In this document: positions 53,864-64,000 of the stretch, piece by piece
How the letters are laid out: every line of letters begins with the position of its first letter
Numbering within the stretch: the first letter of the stretch is position 1
Source: Paramyrothecium sp. XJ0827
Lineage: Eukaryota; Ascomycota; Sordariomycetes; Hypocreales; Stachybotryaceae
Reading direction: 5' to 3'
DNA: 64,000 nucleotides
Assembly (NCBI GenBank): GCA_020881915.1
Contig: JAJFPB010000010.1
Span: 2,046,001-2,110,000 of the forward strand
Notes under the pieces: model-generated
What the model was told of the DNA's origin: nothing
The model's input: only the letters and a program-made list of their open reading frames with translations
The model's database searches: none
Made by a program: the position numbers and the translations under genes

Positions 53864-56800
53864 ATGGCACTGGACGCATCAGATCTCTCGGATCTCGACA
53901 GCTTCGGCCAGGAAGATGAGTCCGATGAGTTGTTCTCCCCCGAGGTATGAAAGCCCCTTTTGGTTCTTCGTCTCCTCACTTATTCTAACCCCCTGACTCC
54001 CACAGAAGCCCAAGACCCAGACTGCCGCTAAGAAGGCTGCCGCCTCAAAGAAGGCCTCCAAGACCAGCACGTCCAGGTCGAAACCCGGCAAGCGGACAAG
54101 CGACGAGATGGATAACGATTCAGAGGAACCATTCAAACCTCAGAAGAAGAAGATGGCTGTCACGATCACGAATAAGGCCAGCCCAGTTGACCACGATGAT
54201 GTGAACGGTGAAGTGGTTGGCTCTTCTTCCGCACCCAAGGCCAAGAAGACCGCCGACGAGAAGTACCAGAAGCTCACGCTGCTGGAGCATATACTGAAAC
54301 GACCCGATACATACATTGGGTCTGTGGTGAGGACGGAAGCAGAGATGTGGGTTCTGGACGGTTCAACTAAGCAAATGGAGCGCCGCAAGATCACGTACGT
54401 GCCTGGTCTGTATAAGATCTTTGACGAAATCTTGGTCAACGCGGCCGACAACAAGCAATCCGACGACGGCGATCATATCATGACCCATCTCAAAGTGACC
54501 GTTGACCGGTCCGCAGGAGAGATCAGTGTCGAGAACAACGGCAACGGTATTCCAGTCGTCATGCACAGCGTAAGTTAACCTCCTGTCTTTCTGTCAGCAG
54601 ACAGCCCTACACATGCTTATTGACCCAATAATAGAAAGAGGAAATGTATGTTCCTCAAATGATCTTCGGTCACCTGCTGACGGGATCAAACTATAATGAC
54701 GAAGAGAAGAAAACGGTTGGCGGCCGTAACGGCTATGGTGCCAAGCTCTGCAACGTCTTCAGCACCCAGTTCACAGTCGAGATCCAAGACGCTGAGAACG
54801 GAAAACGATACAAGCAGACCTGGACAGACAACATGACCAAGCCGGGGAAACCGAAAATCACAAACAGCAAGTCGCCCAATTTCGTGCGCATCACGTTCAA
54901 GCCCGATTTTGAAAAGTTCAGTATGCCTGATGGCATTGACAATGACCTCGAATGCCTTCTTTATCGCAGGGTGTATGACTTGGCTGGGACGGTTCGAGGC
55001 ATCAAGGTGCTTCTCAACGGCGAACACGTCAAATTGGCGTTCAAGGGCTACTGCGAAATGTACGCAAAGGCCATTGGACAAGAGCGAAGTGCTGAGGAGG
55101 GCGCGCCAACAACATGCACCGTCATTGTGGAGGACAGCAAGGCCCATCCACGGTGGGAAATCGGGTTTGCAGTTTCCAACGGGTCCTTCCAACAGGTTTC
55201 CTTCGTCAATTCCATCGCTACAACGACCGGCGGCACTCACGTCAACTACATTGCTGATCAGATTACCGAGAGTCTACTAGCAACTCTGACAAAGAAGAAG
55301 AAAGGGCATTCACTAAAGCAGAACCACATTCGCAATCACATTTTCGTTTTCATCAACTGCCTAATCGACAACCCTGCCTTTACCTCTCAAACAAAGGAGC
55401 AAATGACGACCAAAGTGAGCCAATTTGGTACCAAATGCTCTCTGACTGATGCATTTCTGAAGAAAGTTGCGACATCGGATGCGCTGAAGAATATCATGGA
55501 ATTTGCTGAGAGGAAAGCTGACAAGATGATGGCGAAAAGTGATGGGACAAGACGCTCACGAGTGAGCAATGCGAAACTCGTTGATGCTAACCTGGCTGGT
55601 ACAAAGCATGGCCACAAGTGCACGCTGATCCTCACCGAAGGCGACTCTGCAAAAGGCCTTGCTGTTTCAGGGCGCGCTATCTTGGATCCTGATCACATTG
55701 GAGTATTTCCACTTCGTGGTAAAATGCTTAATGTCCGCGATGCTTCAATCGACCAGATTACGAAGAACCAGGAAATACAGAACATCAAGCAATTCCTTGG
55801 TTTAAAACATAAACAGGCCTACACAGATACCAAAGGTCTTCGCTATGGGCATCTTATGATCATGGCAGATCAAGACCATGATGGAAGTCATATTAAAGGC
55901 CTGTTGATCAACTTCCTTCAGGTGCAATTCCCATCATTACTCCAAATACCAGATTTCTTCCGCGAGTTTATTACCCCAGTCGTCAAGGTGTGGCAGGGTT
56001 CAAACCCAAAGAAGCCTCAGAAGCTCAAATCATTCTTCAATCTTCCACAATATGAGGAGTGGAAGGAGGCACATGCCCATGAAATGTCGCGATGGCATTC
56101 TAAATACTACAAGGGATTAGGCACAAGTTCTAATGAGGATGCTCAGGTATATTTTACCAATTTGGATGAACATCTGAAGGAATTCGAGGTTATGAAACCC
56201 GATGAAGCATCCTTATTCGATCTGGCGTTCTCAAAGAAGAAGGCGGACGCAAGGAAGGAGTGGCTAGGAAATTTTATTCCTGGCACTTATCTTGATCATA
56301 CCACTAAATCGATTACTTATGACGATTTTGTGAATAAGGAACTTATTTTGTTCAGTATGGCGGATAATATTCGTTCTATTCCTTCTGTTATAGATGGGCT
56401 TAAACCGGGCCAGCGCAAGGTTTTATATGCAACCTTCAAACGAAACTTGAAGAAGGACCAGAAGGTTATCGAGTTGGCTGGCTATGTTTCGGAGCAGACA
56501 GCTTACCACCATGGCGAAACCTCATTACAGCAAACAATTATTGGCCTAGCACAGAACTTTGTTGGGTCTAATAATGTTAATTGTCTAGAGCCTAGTGGCA
56601 ACTTCGGTTCACGACTTGCTGGCGGCTCTGATGCTGCGAGTCCCCGATATATCCATACCCGTCTATCACCTTTTGCTCGGAAGGTGTTTTGTCTACTCGA
56701 TGAGCCAAATCTGGAACATCAATATGAAGACGGATCAAAGATCGAGCCCAAGACATATACGCCAGTCATTCCGATGATCTTGGTAAACGGTGCTGACGGC

Positions 56801-59009
56801 ATTGGAACCGGCTGGAGTACGTCAATTCCTAACTACAACCCGGTGGACATCATTGCCAATTTGAAGAGGCGTATGGGTCGGTTAGATGGCGGCACCGAAG
56901 CGACCTTCCAGCCAATGCAACCTTGGTTTCGTGGCTGGAAAGGCATTATGGAGCCTGCCGGACCTGATCGATTCAAATTCAATGGTAGAATCGAATGGGA
57001 TGAAAGGACACCAAACGAAGTCGTGGTAACCGAGTTACCAATACGAAGTTGGACAGACGACTTTAAAGCCAGATTGGAGGAGATAATCAGTGGCGCAAAA
57101 GGGACACCCTTCATCAAGGATTACAAAGAGTTCAATGACCATAAGACGGTTCACTTCATTATTCAGCTTGACGAGAAGCATATGAAGAACCCAGATGTCG
57201 AAACACTACGCGAGCTTCTGAAGCTGAACAAACAGGTCGCAACTTCGAATCTTGTTGCCTTTAATTCCCAGGGGCAGATCCGTAAATACGACAAGGTCGA
57301 GGACATCCTGGAAGAGTTCTACCATTTTCGTTTGGACATGTACACAAAGCGCAAGGTGAGCCCCAATACAAGCAAGCGTCTTCACAACCTGACGCAACAT
57401 CAACTGACGAGACCACAGGCGTACTGGCTTGGCGTATACGATGCAGACTACAGGAAGCTCCAAAACCAAGCGCGTTTTATACGGGAGATAATTAATGGCC
57501 ATCTTGTCGTGGCAAAGAAGAAAAAGCAAGTGCTCATTCAAGAACTTCGCGACAAAAACTACGAGCCTTTCCAAAAAGGTCAGAACGCGGAGGTGTCAAA
57601 GTCCAATGATGATGATGCGGAAGCTTCAGGTGACGAAGATGGCGGTGGCAGCTCCCGAGACTACGATTATCTGCTTTCAGTAAGTTTCCTGTCACTGCGT
57701 TGTCTTCTCAACTTACTGTGGTTAGATGCCGATTTGGTCAATGACTCAAGAGCGGCTGGACAAGTTGAATGATCAGATCAAGAGGAAGAGGGCCGAATAT
57801 GATGCGCTGGATGTCCTTGACGAGAAGGACTTGTGGTGCAAAGATCTGGATGACTTCAGCGCCGAATGGCAGAACCAACTGAACCTGGACGTGGAAATCC
57901 AAACCACGATCCGGAGGATGGGACGCCGAGCCTCGAAGAAGATCGGGGCGGGGAAATCTCGTGCCAGTCGCGATGATGATGACGACTATGGGCCGGCGAA
58001 GAAGACGAAAACGGCCAAGGCCGTGCCGCGCAAAGGAGATGTTGCGCAAAAATTCGCTGACACCTTCAATGCGGAGAAAAAGGCACAAATCAAGAAAGAA
58101 GAGGACAAGGCGGGTGGTGGCGATAGCTTCTCGGACCATGACTTGGCCGCTCTGAGCAGAAGAAAGCGTCCATCTAAGACACCTCATCCCGGCAAGGCTG
58201 CTGGTGGCGAGACCGGTAGGACCAAGCGTGCGGCTGCTACCAAGCCCAAAACCTGGGATCTCTCGGACGACAGTCTTTCCGAGCTGGAAAACAAAGACAT
58301 TTTGGATGATGTCGGCCAACTTGTCAAAGGAATCGGCAGCTCCGAGGGTGCTAAGCCGAGCAGTCCACTACGTCGCAATCCCTTGGGACAATCGGAGCAA
58401 AACAAGGGAAATGGAAGAATAGCCAATTTGGCCAGACCGAAGCCCAAGTCAGCCCAAGCTTTTGTCTTTGACAGCGACGATGACACCAACTTCGAGCTCC
58501 TTGCAAAGCCGTCGCCCATGAAAGTCGCTACCGAAGCCGACGAAGCCGTGAACTTGGACCCGTTTCTTTCCGATGAGGCATCGCCAGCGAACCCAGTTGC
58601 AAGGGTACGCCCGACGAGCGAGGCGACAACTCGGCCGTCGATCATGGCGACGAAGGCACCACCAGCCGCTGCCGGAGTGAAGAAACGAGGTCGGGCCCCA
58701 GCCATGAAGAATGCACCCAAGACCAAAGAGACATATGAGGCCCCCAAGAGATCCACAGGCCAGAAAAAATCGTTGGCCTTGTCACCAGCAGCCAACGCAT
58801 ATGCAGCGAAGAAGGCAGCTGCCGGGCGAGATGAACCAGGGGACCAGTCGCCAGACTCACCTTCACCCCAGCTCGCAATTCGTCGGCGGCCTGGGCGTGC
58901 CGCTGCAGCCAAGGTGAAAGCAATCGACTGGACGGAGGATGACATGGACGAGAGCGAGAGCGAGAGCGAGAGCGAGAGCGATCCATTTGAACTGGACGAG
59001 AGCGACTAA
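53864..59009 (+). CDS. TOP2: DNA topoisomerase II, 1657 aa
   Basis: Four exons: 53864-53944, 54006-54569, 54635-57679 and 57726-59009; introns of 61, 65 and 46 bp are canonical and in phase. It passes one duplex through another and is essential for chromosome segregation. The N-terminal ~90 residues are charged and basic. The GHKL ATPase follows (IFDEILVNAADN; GGRNGYGAKL), then the transducer (QTKEQM), Toprim (LTEGDSAKG near 549; ADQDHDGSHI, metal-binding Asp residues) and the winged-helix domain with catalytic Tyr887 in ASPRYIHTR. A coiled-coil tower and C-gate come next. The C-terminal ~300 residues are disordered, Lys/Ala/Ser/Pro-rich, and end in a Glu-Ser repeat. Codons in roughly 55.4-56.9 kb are noticeably more A/T-ending than in the rest of the gene. 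Confidence 0.97.
58950..58980 (+). repeat. GAGAGC hexanucleotide repeat in TOP2
   Basis: About five tandem GAGAGC units encode the Glu-Ser repeat near the TOP2 C-terminus. A likely site of length variation and of CK2-type phosphorylation (inference). Confidence 0.8.
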
Positions 59010-60428
59010 TGGCTGGTGATGAGGGCATACTGCAGGAAGTTCGGCAAGGGTAAGCCTCAGAGTCTGGCCACCTTGAGGACGGTGGGGATCACAGCTTCAC
59101 AACCACAACTTCACAACCGACGAACAAGACCACTCCAGTTGATATAAGGAATACGCTTTACAATCTGTATGTTCAGGCGTCGATTGGTTCAAAAAACCTG
59201 CCCGTCGCACTGCTACCTCATGCTAGCGGGCCCTGGACGGGGAAGGCCACGCGCGAATGGCTCCGATGTTGGCCACGAGGATCCTGGCCGACGAATGAAG
59301 TCCTACAAGATTCCAGGTCATCATTGACGTTGGTCTTTCACCTGCCGAACCTGCTCCGGGAAGTTTCACGGCCTCGGAGAACGAACCTAATCTATGTGTA
59401 GTCGCGGCGAGGTTGTCGGTCATACTAGTTGGCCGACACGAAAGCACCCAGCAGTACTTTCCAGAGGCGCGGGCCTTCCCTGTGTTCTCTGTGTTCGATC
59501 TACGTGTTGGATTCACAATGCTTTCGTCGTGAGGGTTTGCTGAGAAGTTCGATTCAGGAGCACATCATGCGAGGCTGAGAGATTCTAGCAGGCTGTTCCA
59601 AAGTTACCAAGTCCGGGACGTTTGCAAAACGACTCTGGTCGTGCTGAGAACTGGGCTCAAGCCACGACGTACAAGAGCAGCCACGTCGGTTTTGCACGAG
59701 TCCCGCAGATGGACAACTGGGGGGTTAAAAAAACACGGCCCATCTCTAGGCTAGGTATAGAACTTGCCATTGTTCAATAACGCATGGTCTCTTAGTTGTA
59801 GACATTCATCATGGCTTGCCAAGATTAGCATCTAAGTAGAATGCAATCCTTTTACATATCGACTCTCCCAGCTGCCGAGTCGCTGGTACAGCTGGTTGGA
59901 CAAATTGCCGACTCGGAATTTAGGTATAGATGCGAACACAGTTATCACATTTGTCCCTGGTCCTGGCGTTGCATCGATCAGCTGCCTGTGGGCATCCTGT
60001 GACCACGTCGGATAAGGCTGCATGGCATGCATGGCCTTGCCTTATCGTAATCCTTGAAGACCGAGGGCTCGGTACGGATCCCAGGGGCAGCCTACGTTAA
60101 GCCACGGCTCTTGACTCCAGCATTCTCCAGAAACCGATTTATCGCAACAGTTATCCCAAGTCATTTGTACATCTCTCTCATGCCTGCTCCAAAATTTAAG
60201 GACCTGGGCTTTAACGCGTTTCTGGACTAATTGGCGGCATTCTTTATCTGCCCCGCTTCCGCACCCCGGTTGCTGCGCGGCTCTCGATTTGTTGTCGCAA
60301 AGTAAACACTAACTAGACTAACCTCAACATCGCCTACCCACGATAATACGTCCCGCGACAAGACACCTCATCTCTCTGTCTCTGTCTCTCATCCTACGCT
60401 CCCTTGCTGCTACCACACCCCGCCCTCC
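59010..60428. other. Intergenic, no gene supported
   Basis: 1.4 kb between TOP2 and the IVY1-like gene. A 97-codon minus-strand frame (59223-59516) has no domain. A CT-rich (TCTCTG)n leader lies at 60361-60395. Confidence 0.55.
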
Positions 60429-61820
60429 ATGGCCTCTCCTCAGACGTCTCGGCCAGCGTCGCCGACTCCCTCACAGCTCCCTGCTGTGCCTGGCTCGCCC
60501 GTCTACTCGCTCTCCTCGACAGCTATCCCCATCTCCCACTTCAACCTGCCCTTGCCGCCCGCGCCGCGCCCGGCCCATGCCGTCCTCACAAAGGCCGACC
60601 TAGAACGCTCGCAGAGCGCCTACTCGGAACTCCTCTCGTCTGCAAAGTCCTACCGTCTCGCCCTCGCCGCACTCTCCACTGCCGCGTCGGCCTTTGGCTC
60701 TGCCCTCGAAGCATGCGCTCGGCTCAAGGAGGCGCGCGCCGAGCCCATCGGTCCCCCCGCCGCTGCCACCAACCCGGGCCTCAGCTTCACCACCAAGGGG
60801 CTCTGCACAGCTGACATGCTCATGTCTGCGTCGGGCGTGCACCAACTCATTGCAAACCACCAGCAGATCCTGTCCGAAACCGTCTACCGCTCCTTCGAAG
60901 TCCCCCTCCTGCACGACCTCGACAAGTGGCAAACCGTCATTGACGACGAAGAGGAGACATACCAGCAGGGGATCAAGGCCCAGAGCAAGGAGATTAAGCG
61001 TCTTGAGAAGGAGGGCCTGAAGCTCCACAAGCAGAGGAGGCGAGATGTTGGCCGCTTCAGGGCCCATCTTGTCGACTTGACGACGAAGCTCGATGGCTTG
61101 ACCACTCTCCACGCGGACCATGCTTCCACCCTGCTCAGGGAGAGCCAGGAGACTAGTAGCCGCATAGTCGACGCCAGCTGCAGCCTTGTCCGCGCTGAAG
61201 TTGACATTTTCGAGAGTCTCGCAAGGAAGGGCTGGAGCGGCGGTGGCCTAGACGACCTCCTCGAGAAGGGTCAGGATCTCTTCGCTGCCGAAGTGGAAGC
61301 CAGTCATGTCGGTTCGGGCGTCGGCGGCGGTGGCGCCGGCACTGAGGCCAAGCTCTTCTCTATCCTGCCACCTAAGAGCATCCTCGCCGACTCTGGCTCC
61401 GATATGTCGCGAACCGGGGGCCACGCAAGGAGCGATAGCCTGCTCGTCGACACGGATCGCTACCAGTCACTTACCGCTGTGGCCTCCGAGTATAGGGCAC
61501 CCGGCGCGGCGCCTGGCGACACGGACAGCGTCTTCTCGGCCGACTTCAACAAGCCCCGCAACGCGCGCCCGTTTTCTCCTCAGCCCATTCGCCCCATACC
61601 CACCGATGTGACCTACGAATCCCTAGGCGCTGCGGGCGAACCACCCGAGCCGCAAGCTTCAGAAACAGAAGGCGGCCATGATGTGGCGGAACAGGAAGAG
61701 ACCGAGGACCATCCCTGGGTACGCGACGGCGACATTGCGCAGCCAAGACCCGAGCCATTGCGACAGTCGCCAGATTTCCTCACAGACGAAAGCTCACCAG
61801 AGACGCGTTGGAGCAGTTGA
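60429..61820 (+). CDS. IVY1: IVY1-like phospholipid-binding (I-BAR) protein, 463 aa
   Basis: Single exon, ATG 60429 (CTCCATGG). Yeast Ivy1 binds Ypt7 and Vps33 on the vacuole and endosomes and links to EGO/TORC1 and Fab1. The N-terminus is Pro/Ser-rich. Residues ~55-290 form a predominantly helical, coiled-coil-like region, including SETVYRSFEVPLLHDLDKW, KEIKRLEKEGLKLHKQRRRD and DASCSLVRAEVDIFESLARK. This matches fungal Ivy1 homologues as I remember them and would make the curved dimer. The last ~150 residues are disordered, Ser/Pro/Glu-rich and likely phosphorylated. The orthology is from sequence feel, not a search; the helical core is seen directly. Confidence 0.8.
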   Translation: MASPQTSRPASPTPSQLPAVPGSPVYSLSSTAIPISHFNLPLPPAPRPAHAVLTKADLERSQSAYSELLSSAKSYRLALAALSTAASAFGSALEACARLKEARAEPIGPPAAATNPGLSFTTKGLCTADMLMSASGVHQLIANHQQILSETVYRSFEVPLLHDLDKWQTVIDDEEETYQQGIKAQSKEIKRLEKEGLKLHKQRRRDVGRFRAHLVDLTTKLDGLTTLHADHASTLLRESQETSSRIVDASCSLVRAEVDIFESLARKGWSGGGLDDLLEKGQDLFAAEVEASHVGSGVGGGGAGTEAKLFSILPPKSILADSGSDMSRTGGHARSDSLLVDTDRYQSLTAVASEYRAPGAAPGDTDSVFSADFNKPRNARPFSPQPIRPIPTDVTYESLGAAGEPPEPQASETEGGHDVAEQEETEDHPWVRDGDIAQPRPEPLRQSPDFLTDESSPETRWSS

Positions 61821-62288
61821 TGATCAAGTAGATGAAGGGTCTTAAGCAACCATACTCGAGACAGGAGCGGGTGGATGTGGGTAGACTACTGCCGTAAGGC
61901 GATTGATTGACTCTTAGAGAAGATTAGATCCGTGACACGCAGGTTCCGTGGCTTCTTTCTTTTTGTATAGCTCTTTGCGAACACATAATACCCCAGGCAT
62001 CATTAGTTTATCATGCGGGCTGTTGAGATGCCCTACCTTTTTCTCATTGTATACATTACAAGGGCCAAATATACAAGCAATACCAAACGTTTCAAATGCG
62101 CGAGCCCGCCGTAGCTGGGCTCACCAGCCTCATCTATACTCTTTGTGCTCCTGCGCCAGAACGCCTCTGAAAACAATTTTAGAAAATGTGCCCCATGCGC
62201 TCCAATAAACGTATGTCTTATCAGAAGATAAACAGCATCCCCCTTATTCGTTGCAGCGATCGATTGGTGTGGTGCGGTGGAGTGACTC
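61821..62288. other. Intergenic between convergent IVY1 and NUP53 genes
   Basis: 468 bp of 3' flanks. No coding evidence. Confidence 0.6.
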
Positions 62289-63672
62289 CTAGTCCTCCTT
62301 GTCAACGCTGCTGCAGACGTCGCCCTTGAACAGACCAAAAGTCGCGTCTAGCCACCAGACGAGCTTCCAGTACAAGCTGGCACGGTTCCAATCGAATTCG
62401 CCAGCCTCGTTACGGGGCACCTCGTTGCCAATCATGCTACCGCCAAACCATCGGACGAGCGGAATGGCATTGAAAGTGCGCTGCATAGCGGTCTGCTGGG
62501 GGAGGAGTGCCTGCTCGGCAGGGAGAAGATTGGCCTTGCGGGCAGTGGGGATGCGGCTGCAGTAGATCTCTCTCTCAGGAGGGATCACGGTCTGGTCTTG
62601 ACCGTTGATGGCGGACGATTCCAAAGGGGAAAGGATGCCAGCTCGGCTGATGGTGGCACTGGATGGATGTGAAAGGGTGCCCGTGTCCATTGTCTGGCTA
62701 GAGGCGTGAGAGTCGGGCGGAGAGAGCTCAAGCAGGCGGCTAGTGAAGGATGATGGGAATCCGCTGCTGCCCTTTCCTTTCGGAGTGTTCAAGGCGGGCA
62801 TGCTGTTGGATCGCAGGTCCACAGACAAGACCTCTGGGTCAGGGCAGGGCTCGTCAGCGACCGGTGGCCCGTTGCGATAGAACTCTGCAATAACGAGATA
62901 GCCGTGGACGCGCTGAGGGCTGGCAAAGATGGCGGAATCAGCAGCCTCGGCGCTCTCGAAGGTGACCTTGACCCAGTGCTCACCACCAGCCGCACGATTG
63001 ACCAAGGTCTTCTCCTCCGGCGTCAGCGCCCTGCGGCGTGTGAATGCCGGATCACGCAGCTCCGACTTGTACCTCCTCTGTGAGGCCGGAGGATCCCGAG
63101 GGTAATCTTCGAGGATGGAGCCAGCAAGAGACTCGTAGTGGGCGATGGCCGCGTACTGTTGCTCGGCGGAGCGGTAGCCGCGCAGGATAACCTCGACCGG
63201 GGTCGACTTGGCCTTGCCCTGAGGCACGACCAACTCCTCCTGCATCATGTTGCTCGTCTTGCGCTGGACGGTCGGCGCTGCATTGGCGGAAGCGGCGGTC
63301 TGGTTCGAAACCCAGTCACCGAAGAGCTTGTCGGCGGCGGCGAGAGTCGGGTTCTCACGGCTTCTGGCAGGAGTGCCAGTGCGGGAACGGGAGCGTCTCG
63401 TTGACTTGCCGAACGAACCGGTTTCCGCTACGGAGCGGCGCGACCTTGTCGTGCCGGTGTGGCCATCTTGTCTGTTGGGGCGCTCGTTGTCAGTCAAGAT
63501 CGACAGCGTCGAGATGGGAACACAGGGTTTGAGCTGATGGGGGGAGGGGAGGGGCCTTGAGGGACGCCACGTAAACATACTGATTGAAGATCATGGCGTA
63601 GGGCCGTTTGACACCATCTTCGCCGACGTAGCATTCCTCGTCGGGCACGTTATGGAGGATGAGAGGAGCCAT
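62289..63672 (-). CDS. NUP53: Nucleoporin NUP53 (Nup35-type RRM), 424 aa
   Basis: Two exons on the minus strand: 63672-63581 and 63471-62289. The 109-bp intron (GTATGT...CAG) joins MIFNQ to [12 protein letters not shown]. Nup53 is an inner-ring nuclear pore component that contacts Nup170, Nup155-type proteins and the membrane. The N-terminus ([19 protein letters not shown]) is characteristic of filamentous-fungal Nup53. A Ser/Arg-rich stretch ([15 protein letters not shown]) follows. The Nup35-type RNA-recognition fold lies at ~115-235 ([40 protein letters not shown]). The C-terminal [20 protein letters not shown] is an amphipathic, aromatic-rich membrane-binding helix, as expected. Confidence 0.9.
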
Positions 63673-64000
63673 GGTGGTGATTGGGGGTTGTGACACGGTT
63701 AGGCTGGGGCTGAGATTGGCTTCACATGTCTCCCACGTTTGGAAGCCCGATTTTTTGGCGTAGCAAAGTTGATTTGGAAGAGAGCTCCTGGCCCAGCAAC
63801 GGAAGCGCCGGAGCTATGATTTTCCGACGAAATGCATGGGGTGCCAACGGTGCCTACCTTAGCTCGGGACCGTGTCCACATGGCATAAGCTGTAAATTTC
63901 TTGGCAGATCTCGCCAGCACTTACAGTGAGAGGCTAGGGACCAAAGGTCGAGGGATCCCGCTCAGGAGCAAACGAAAGGAACTGCTATAGCTGCGAAACA
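63673..64000. other. Upstream of NUP53 to window end, no gene supported
   Basis: 328 bp containing the NUP53 promoter. Open frames on both strands run here without recognisable domains. Confidence 0.55.

Noticed and set aside
59223..59516. 97-codon minus-strand frame downstream of TOP2
   Set aside because: No motif or splice context; 3' flank of TOP2.

Overview
The window looks like nuclear DNA of a filamentous ascomycete (Pezizomycotina, most likely a Sordariomycete and probably Hypocreales; the placement is inference). The support is: short 45-120 bp GT-AG introns with CTRAC branch sites, a wetA developmental regulator, dispersed 5S rRNA genes with Neurospora-like sequence, a FLC-type TRP channel ending in the usual WQRGAGYDH tail, and TACCTTACC/TAGGTACCTA-type repeats scattered through the promoters. 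There is no operon structure, CRISPR array, insertion sequence or phage.

Layout. 0-19 kb is gene-sparse with multi-kilobase intergenic stretches. It holds the 3' end of a GPI-anchored PLC-like phosphodiesterase, a DUF3433 membrane protein, a flavin carrier/TRP-like channel (FLC), wetA on the minus strand, and an unrecognised acidic-to-basic protein downstream of it. 19-24.3 kb has no intact gene I can support and at least one decayed coding fragment. 24.3-27.5 kb carries a small Ser/Tyr/Asn/Gly-rich protein and a secreted M64 metallopeptidase, both minus strand. 28-37 kb differs in character: four minus-strand 5S rRNA genes surround an ADE4 (PRPP amidotransferase) gene that resolves into 19 exons, with two orphan coding-like fragments nearby.

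37.4-63.7 kb is a compact housekeeping block: a single-pass membrane protein, PRP38, mitochondrial GatA, a Gemin2-like snRNP assembly factor, a ribonucleotide reductase inhibitor with a PIP box, ribosomal protein eS27, phosducin-like PLP2, a leucine-rich-repeat protein, an acyl-protein thioesterase, a frameshifted F-box/ankyrin gene, DNA topoisomerase II, an IVY1-like protein and nucleoporin NUP53. Most neighbours are divergent or convergent pairs (38067-38356, 41066-41307 and 45862-46384 are short shared promoters).

Most of the genes are known housekeeping families. The main points for a second look are: (i) the four 5S genes differ by paired, compensatory changes in three helices, so they seem to be maintained as distinct functional sequences; (ii) the ADE4 gene has 18 introns, several with weak donors and one that splices in frame only with a GC donor; (iii) a GC-AG intron in the small SYN-rich gene; (iv) a near-consensus PCNA-interacting degron in the ribonucleotide reductase inhibitor. 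I did not find a clearly undescribed multi-gene system.

All splice sites were placed by hand from reading frame, GT/AG consensus and remembered family sequences. No search, alignment or transcript data was available.
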